Source of the DNA: Pseudomonas nitroreducens NBRC 12694
GTDB lineage: Bacteria; Pseudomonadota; Gammaproteobacteria; Pseudomonadales; Pseudomonadaceae
Length of the DNA stretch: 64,000 nucleotides
Assembly: GCF_002091755.1 (NCBI RefSeq)
Contig: NZ_BDAI01000010.1
Location: forward strand, 62,001-126,000
Direction of reading: 5' to 3'
The notes under the pieces are model-generated. The model ran no database searches. It was not told the origin of the DNA and saw only the letters and a list, made by a program, of their open reading frames with translations. Both the position numbers and the translations under genes were made by a program. Positions within the stretch are counted from its first letter, which is position 1. Every line of letters starts with the position of its first letter. Shown piece by piece: positions 59,656 to 64,000 of this stretch.

Positions 59656-59985
59656 ATGAACTGGTTCGACATCTGCGCCCTGGACGACATCAACCCGCTG
59701 GGCTCGCGCGTCATCGCCGGCCCCCAGGGCGACATCGCGATCTTCCGCACCTCTGACGACGAAGTCTTCGCCCTCGATGACCGCTGCCCGCACAAGGGCG
59801 GCCCTTTGTCCCAGGGACTGATCTACGGCAAGCGCGTGGCCTGCCCCCTGCACAACTGGCAGATAGAGCTGGCCAGCGGTGAAGCCGTGGCTCCCGACCA
59901 GGGCTGCGCCCATCGCCACGAGGCGAAGGTCGAGGATGGCCGCGTGCTGCTGGCCCTGCGCGGCAACCTCGCCCACTGCGCGTGA
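59656..59985 (+). CDS. nirD: Assimilatory nitrite reductase small subunit (Rieske-like)
   Basis: 109 residues from MNWFDICALDDINPLGSRVI. A Rieske fold with cluster-type ligands visible in DDRCPHKGGPLSQG and VACPLHNWQIEL (Cys-x-His ... Cys-x2-His), so a 2Fe-2S cluster is likely here; some NirD proteins lack it. It partners NirB. It starts 56 bases after nirB. The gap contains a GC-rich GGGCCCC hairpin but no T run. Confidence 0.93.
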   Translation: MNWFDICALDDINPLGSRVIAGPQGDIAIFRTSDDEVFALDDRCPHKGGPLSQGLIYGKRVACPLHNWQIELASGEAVAPDQGCAHRHEAKVEDGRVLLALRGNLAHCA

Positions 59986-60020
59986 TTTCCCGTGCTTCTG
60001 ATTCAGAGCGAGGCTGCGCC

Positions 60021-62735
60021 ATGACCAACAACCGTCGCACCACCGCATCTACCTGCTGTTACTGCGGCGTAGGTTGCGGCGTACTGATCGAACACGACGA
60101 CGAGCGCATCCTGGGCGTACAGGGCGACCCGCAGCATCCAGCCAACTTCGGCCGCCTGTGCAGCAAAGGCTCGACCCTGCACCTCACCGGCGATGAAGAT
60201 GCCCGCGCGCAGTTCCCCGAGCTGCGCCTGGGCAAGGGCCTGGCTCGTAGCCGTACAGACTGGGATACGGCGCTGGAACACGCCGCTGGCGTTTTCGCCG
60301 AAACCATCCGCGAGTACGGGCCGGATAGCGTGGCCTTCTATGTGTCCGGCCAGTTGCTCACCGAGGACTACTACGCCTTCAACAAGCTGGCCCGCGCCCT
60401 GATCGGCACCAACAATATCGATAGTAACTCGCGCCTGTGCATGTCCTCGGCGGTGGTCGGCTACAAGCGCAGCCTCGGCGCAGACGCCCCGCCCTGTAGC
60501 TACGAGGACATCGAACTGGCCGACTGCGTGATGATCGCCGGCAGCAACATGGCCTACGCCCACCCGGTGCTGTTCCGCCGCCTGGAAGAAGCCCGCGCGC
60601 GACGCCCGGAAATGAAGCTGATCGTCATCGACCCGCGCATCACCGACACCACGGAGGCGGCCGATCTGCACCTGGCGATCCTGCCCGGCACCGACGTCGC
60701 GCTGTTCCACGGCATTCTGCACATCCTGCTCTGGGAAGGCTGGATCGACCGCGCCTTCATCGACACCCACACCGAGGGCCTGGATGAGCTGAAAGCACTG
60801 GTGCGCGACTACGGCCCGCTGGCCGTGGCGGAAATCTGCGGCATCGCCGTGGGCGACCTGCAACGTGCCGCGCAGTGGATCGGCCAGGCGCCCGCCTTCC
60901 TCTCGCTCTGGTGCATGGGGCTCAACCAGTCCAGCGCCGGCAGCGCCAAGAACAGCGCGCTGATCAATCTGCACCTGGCTACCGGGCAAATCGGCCGCCC
61001 CGGCGCCGGCCCCTTCTCCCTTACCGGCCAGCCCAACGCCATGGGTGGCCGCGAAACGGGCAGCCTGTCCAACCTCCTGCCCGGCCACCGCGAAGCCGCG
61101 AATGCCGAGCACCGCGCGGAAGTCGCCGCTTACTGGGGCGTCGAAAAGCTCCCGGAGAATCCCGGCCTGAGCGCCATCGAACTCTTCGATGCGGTCCGCG
61201 ACGGCCGCATCAAGGCCCTGTGGATCGCCTGCACCAACCCGGCCCAATCTCTGCCGGACCAGACCCACGTGCGCGAAGCCCTGGCCGCCTGCCCCTTCAT
61301 CATCGTCCAGGAAGCCTTCACCAGCAGCGAGACCTGCCAGTACGCCGACCTGCTGCTGCCGGCCGCCAGTTGGGGCGAGAAGGAAGGCACGGTGACCAAC
61401 TCCGAACGCCGCATCAGCCACGTGCGCCCGGCCGTTCCCGCCATCGGTGAGGCCCGGGCGGACTGGAGCATCGTCTGCGATTTCGCCCGCCGCCTGGAGC
61501 AACACCTGCGTCCCGGCGAGCCCAGCCTGTTCGATTTCACATCGCCGTCCGCGCTATTCGACGAATACAAGCTGCTGACCGGTAAGCGCGACCTAGACCT
61601 TTCCGGCATCGACTACGCGCTGCTGGACACCCATGGTCCGCAGCAGTGGCCCTTCCGCCCCGGCGCGCTGCTCGGCACCGAGCGCCTGTATGGCGACGGA
61701 CAGTTCCCCACCATCAATGGGCGCGCCCGGCTGATTGCCGAACCCTATCGCGCACCGAAGGAGAAGCGCGATGCGCGCTATCCGCTGATCCTCAACACCG
61801 GCCGCTTGCGCGATCAGTGGCACGGCATGACCCGCACCGGCACAGCGCCGCAGTTGTTCGGCCATGTAGAAGAAGCCGTACTCAGTCTCCATCCGGACGA
61901 ACTGCGCCGCCGACGCCTTAGCGACGGCCAACTGGTGCGTTTGCACAGCCGCCGCGGTGAACTGGTGCTGCCGGTGCAGGCCGACGAGCGTTTGCGCCCC
62001 GGCCAGGCCTTCCTGCCCATGCACTGGGGCGACCGCTATCTCAAGGGGCTCGGCATCAACGTCCTGACCCTGCCTGCCGTGGACCCGCTATCACGCCAAC
62101 CCGAACTGAAGCACGCCACGGTCGAGGTCAGTCGAATCGAATTGCCCTGGCAGTTCTTCGCCCTGGTGGAAGGCGAGGTGCAGAAGCGCTTCGATGCCTT
62201 GCGCCCGCTGTTCGAAGACCTGCGCTACGCCAGCTTCAGCCCCACCGGCCGCGAGCGACCGGCACTGGTGATCCGCGCTGCGCACGTCGAGGCACCCAGC
62301 GCGGAGTGGCTGGCCCGCATCGATACTCTGCTCGGCCTGTCCGATGGCCCGGTCATGGCCTACGACGACCCGCGCCGCACCGTCGGCAAACGCGTGCGTA
62401 TCGAACAATCGCGAATTGTCTCGCTGCGCCTGGCCGGCGAAACCGCCGCCCGCGCCTGGCTGCGCGAATTGTGGAAAGAAGGCCGCGCCGACCAGGAGCT
62501 GCGCCGCTGGCTGCTCGCCCCGCTCAGCGCCGCCCCTGGCAATGCTGGGGCGGCCGCGGATAAGACATTGTGCAACTGCCTGAACGTCAGCCAACGCCGC
62601 ATACAAGCCGGCATTGACCAGGGCCTGGACCTGGAAGGCCTCAAATGCGAACTCAAGTGCGGGACCGCCTGCGGCTCCTGCGTACCGGAAATCAAGCGCC
62701 TGCTGGCCCGCAAGCCGCTGGCGGCGACCGCCTGA
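60021..62735 (+). CDS. nasC: Assimilatory nitrate reductase catalytic subunit
   Basis: 904 residues from MTNNRRTTASTCCYCGVGCG. An N-terminal 4Fe-4S site has CCYCGVGCGV...GRLCSKGS (about 12-55). The bis-MGD molybdenum domain (about 60-720) has SSAVVGYKRSLGADAPP, GSNMAYAHPVLFRRL and IDPRITDTTEAADLHLAILPGTD; molybdopterin-binding lies in RDQWHGMTRTG. A C-terminal BFD-like 2Fe-2S domain (about 850-900) has LCNCLNVSQRRIQ...CGTACGSCVPEIKRLL. It reduces nitrate to nitrite in the cytoplasm. It sits 35 bases after nirD and 36 before cobA. The acceptor side (NADH or ferredoxin) is not evident; NirB may donate. Confidence 0.95.
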   Translation: MTNNRRTTASTCCYCGVGCGVLIEHDDERILGVQGDPQHPANFGRLCSKGSTLHLTGDEDARAQFPELRLGKGLARSRTDWDTALEHAAGVFAETIREYGPDSVAFYVSGQLLTEDYYAFNKLARALIGTNNIDSNSRLCMSSAVVGYKRSLGADAPPCSYEDIELADCVMIAGSNMAYAHPVLFRRLEEARARRPEMKLIVIDPRITDTTEAADLHLAILPGTDVALFHGILHILLWEGWIDRAFIDTHTEGLDELKALVRDYGPLAVAEICGIAVGDLQRAAQWIGQAPAFLSLWCMGLNQSSAGSAKNSALINLHLATGQIGRPGAGPFSLTGQPNAMGGRETGSLSNLLPGHREAANAEHRAEVAAYWGVEKLPENPGLSAIELFDAVRDGRIKALWIACTNPAQSLPDQTHVREALAACPFIIVQEAFTSSETCQYADLLLPAASWGEKEGTVTNSERRISHVRPAVPAIGEARADWSIVCDFARRLEQHLRPGEPSLFDFTSPSALFDEYKLLTGKRDLDLSGIDYALLDTHGPQQWPFRPGALLGTERLYGDGQFPTINGRARLIAEPYRAPKEKRDARYPLILNTGRLRDQWHGMTRTGTAPQLFGHVEEAVLSLHPDELRRRRLSDGQLVRLHSRRGELVLPVQADERLRPGQAFLPMHWGDRYLKGLGINVLTLPAVDPLSRQPELKHATVEVSRIELPWQFFALVEGEVQKRFDALRPLFEDLRYASFSPTGRERPALVIRAAHVEAPSAEWLARIDTLLGLSDGPVMAYDDPRRTVGKRVRIEQSRIVSLRLAGETAARAWLRELWKEGRADQELRRWLLAPLSAAPGNAGAAADKTLCNCLNVSQRRIQAGIDQGLDLEGLKCELKCGTACGSCVPEIKRLLARKPLAATA

Positions 62736-62771
62736 AGCGAGCCGCGAAGAAGGCAGCCTGAGGGAAACGAC

Positions 62772-63509
62772 ATGAGTGGAAAAGTCTGGCTGATCGGCGC
62801 CGGTCCCGGCGACCCGGATCTGCTGACCCTGAAGGCCGTCCGCGCCATGGCCCAGGCCGAGGTGGTGCTGATCGACGACCTGGTGAATCCCGCCGTGCTG
62901 GAGCACTGCTCGTCCGCGCGGGTAATTTCCGTCGGCAAGCGCGGCGGCTGCCGCTCCACACCACAGGACTTCATCCACCGCCTGATGCTGCGCTACGCAA
63001 GGCAGGGTCGCCGCGTGGCGCGCCTGAAAGGCGGCGACCCGTGCATCTTTGGCCGTGGCGGCGAAGAGGCAGACTGGCTCAAGGCAAGGGGAATCGAATG
63101 CGAACTGATCAATGGCATCACCGCCGGACTGGCAGCCGCTACCCAATGCGGCATTTCCGTGACGCTACGCGGCGTCAGCCGTGGAGTGACCCTGGTGACC
63201 GCCCACACCCAGGACGATAGTCCGCTGAATTGGCGAGCCCTGGCCGAAGGCGGGACGACCCTGGTGGTGTACATGGGTGTGGCGAAACTGGCGGAAATCC
63301 GCGACGGGCTGATCGAAGGCGGCATGGCTGCCTGCACACCAGTGGCGATGATCGAGAACGCATCCCTGCCCGCCCAACGCGAATACCGCAGCCAGTTGGG
63401 CGACATGCTGGAAGACGCCCAGCACTTCGCCCTGAAGAGCCCGGCAATCCTGGTGGTCGGCGAAGTCGCAGCCGCTGCGCAGCAGGCAACACTAGCCCGT
63501 AGCGCCTGA
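62772..63509 (+). CDS. cobA: Uroporphyrinogen-III C-methyltransferase
   Basis: 245 residues from MSGKVWLIGAGPGDPDLLTLKAVRAM. SUMT signatures: VWLIGAGPGDPDLLT (residues 5-19), RLKGGDPCIFGRGGEEADWL (about 84-103) and GITAGLAAATQCGI (about 117-130). It uses SAM to make precorrin-2, the siroheme precursor, so it supplies the NirB cofactor. It is last in the nirB-nirD-nasC-cobA unit. P. aeruginosa also has cysG elsewhere; here the extra SUMT is tied to nitrite reduction. Confidence 0.93.
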   Translation: MSGKVWLIGAGPGDPDLLTLKAVRAMAQAEVVLIDDLVNPAVLEHCSSARVISVGKRGGCRSTPQDFIHRLMLRYARQGRRVARLKGGDPCIFGRGGEEADWLKARGIECELINGITAGLAAATQCGISVTLRGVSRGVTLVTAHTQDDSPLNWRALAEGGTTLVVYMGVAKLAEIRDGLIEGGMAACTPVAMIENASLPAQREYRSQLGDMLEDAQHFALKSPAILVVGEVAAAAQQATLARSA

Positions 63510-63532
63510 GCCTCACTTTCCTGCAGGCAAAG

Positions 63533-63562
63533 AAAAACCCGGCCTAGGCCGGGTTTTTCTCA
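63533..63562. terminator. Bidirectional terminator between cobA and oprF
   Basis: AAAAACCCGGCC pairs with GGCCGGGTTTTT around TA. T runs on both strands serve both convergent genes. Confidence 0.9.
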
Positions 63563-63576
63563 GGAGCTCGGACCGA

Positions 63577-64000
63577 TTACTGCTTGGCCTGGGCTTCTAC
63601 TTCGGCTTCTACGCGGCGGTTAACAGCGCGGCCTTCGGCAGTTGCGTTGTCAGCAACCGGACGGGACTCACCGTAACCAACAGCGTTTACGCGGCCGCCT
63701 TCAACACCGTACTCGTTGACCAGTACGTCACGAACGGCGTTGGCACGACGCTCGGACAGTTTCTGGTTGTAGGCGTCGGTGCCGACGGAGTCGGTGTGGC
63801 CTTCAACGGTGGTGGAGGTGGACGGGTACTGCTTCATGAAGTCAGCCAGGTTTTTGATGTCAGCGTAGCTGTTCTCTTTAACCTTGGACTTGTCGAAGTC
63901 GAACTTCACGTCCAGCTGAACGCGAACGACTTCAGCCACAGCCGGGCAGCCGTTGGCGTCAACGGTGACGTTGGCCGGGGTGTTCGGGCACTTGTCGACG
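63577..64000 (-). CDS. oprF: Outer membrane porin OprF, C-terminal part
   Basis: The last 140 or so codons; the gene continues past the right edge, so its start is not seen. Reading in from the edge: VDKCPNTPANVTVDANGCP is the calcium-type linker with paired Cys. It is followed by the OmpA-like peptidoglycan-binding domain: VQLDVKFDFDKSKVKENSYADIKNLADFM, VEGHTDSVGTDAYNQKLSERRANAV and NAVGYGESRPVADN. It ends RRVEAEVEAQAKQ. OprF is the major non-specific porin and links the outer membrane to the wall. Codon choice is more uniform (AAC, GTT, TTC) than in the neighbours, in line with very high expression. Confidence 0.95.
   Translation of the reverse strand, partial: VDKCPNTPANVTVDANGCPAVAEVVRVQLDVKFDFDKSKVKENSYADIKNLADFMKQYPSTSTTVEGHTDSVGTDAYNQKLSERRANAVRDVLVNEYGVEGGRVNAVGYGESRPVADNATAEGRAVNRRVEAEVEAQAKQ

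Overview
The window is about 64 kb of high-GC Gammaproteobacterial chromosome. Its gene order and protein sequences are those of a Pseudomonas close to the P. aeruginosa / P. nitroreducens / P. citronellolis side of the genus. From memory, the order matches P. aeruginosa PAO1 from about PA1832 (sohB) to PA1777 (oprF). The species call is inference. I see no insertion sequence, prophage, CRISPR array or integron. The mobile-type DNA is limited to REP/REPIN palindromes at about 3.95, 44.6 and 55.1 kb.

Layout. At 0-5.6 kb are the edge of sohB, a histidine phosphatase, an SCP2 protein, an APH-like kinase with an SDR, and a TSUP permease. At 5.6-15.3 kb, minus strand, are nudC-fimL, a dienoyl-CoA isomerase-like crotonase, an APC antiporter, a GAF-PAS-GGDEF-EAL protein and ldcA. 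At 15.5-18.4 kb are dnaQ, rnhA, a methyltransferase and divergent gloB. At 18.5-28.4 kb are mltD, the peptide importer nppA1-A2-B-C-D (YejABEF type) and fabI. At 28.5-37.0 kb, minus strand, is the protein quality-control block ppiD, hupB, lon, clpX, clpP, tig. A compact tRNA-like RNA lies between ppiD and hupB. Then come a three-tRNA operon (Arg-His-Leu), folD, glnS-cysS, ppiB-lpxH, an SPFH protein, miaE, a tandem Usp protein and a DUF1289 protein. acnB at 47.3 kb has a long leader bounded by a perfect 17-bp inverted repeat. At 50.2-63.5 kb is the assimilatory nitrate block: nasS-nasT, a PL7 alginate lyase, a thioesterase, narK/nasA, a PP2C-kinase fusion, then nirB-nirD-nasC-cobA. oprF runs off the right edge.

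How the genes work together. The nitrate block is the most coherent regulatory unit. Three transcription units (nasST, the nitrate transporter, nirBD-nasC-cobA) each start with a sigma-54 type -24/-12 element. Each is followed by a short leader with one or two A1/G4 hexaloop hairpins of the kind ANTAR proteins bind, and then by a strong intrinsic terminator. This predicts nitrogen-limitation activation plus NasS/NasT nitrate-dependent antitermination at three sites. One site lies in front of nasST itself, and two of the three leaders have a single hairpin rather than the usual pair.

Other less ordinary points are: the tRNA-Asp-like structured RNA 3' of hupB; the acnB leader; a REPIN that now occupies the start of the PP2C-kinase gene and leaves its natural start out of frame by one base; and a c-di-GMP enzyme lying between ldcA and its antiporter with a CRP/Vfr-like palindrome in front of it. 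I did not find a wholly new multi-gene system.
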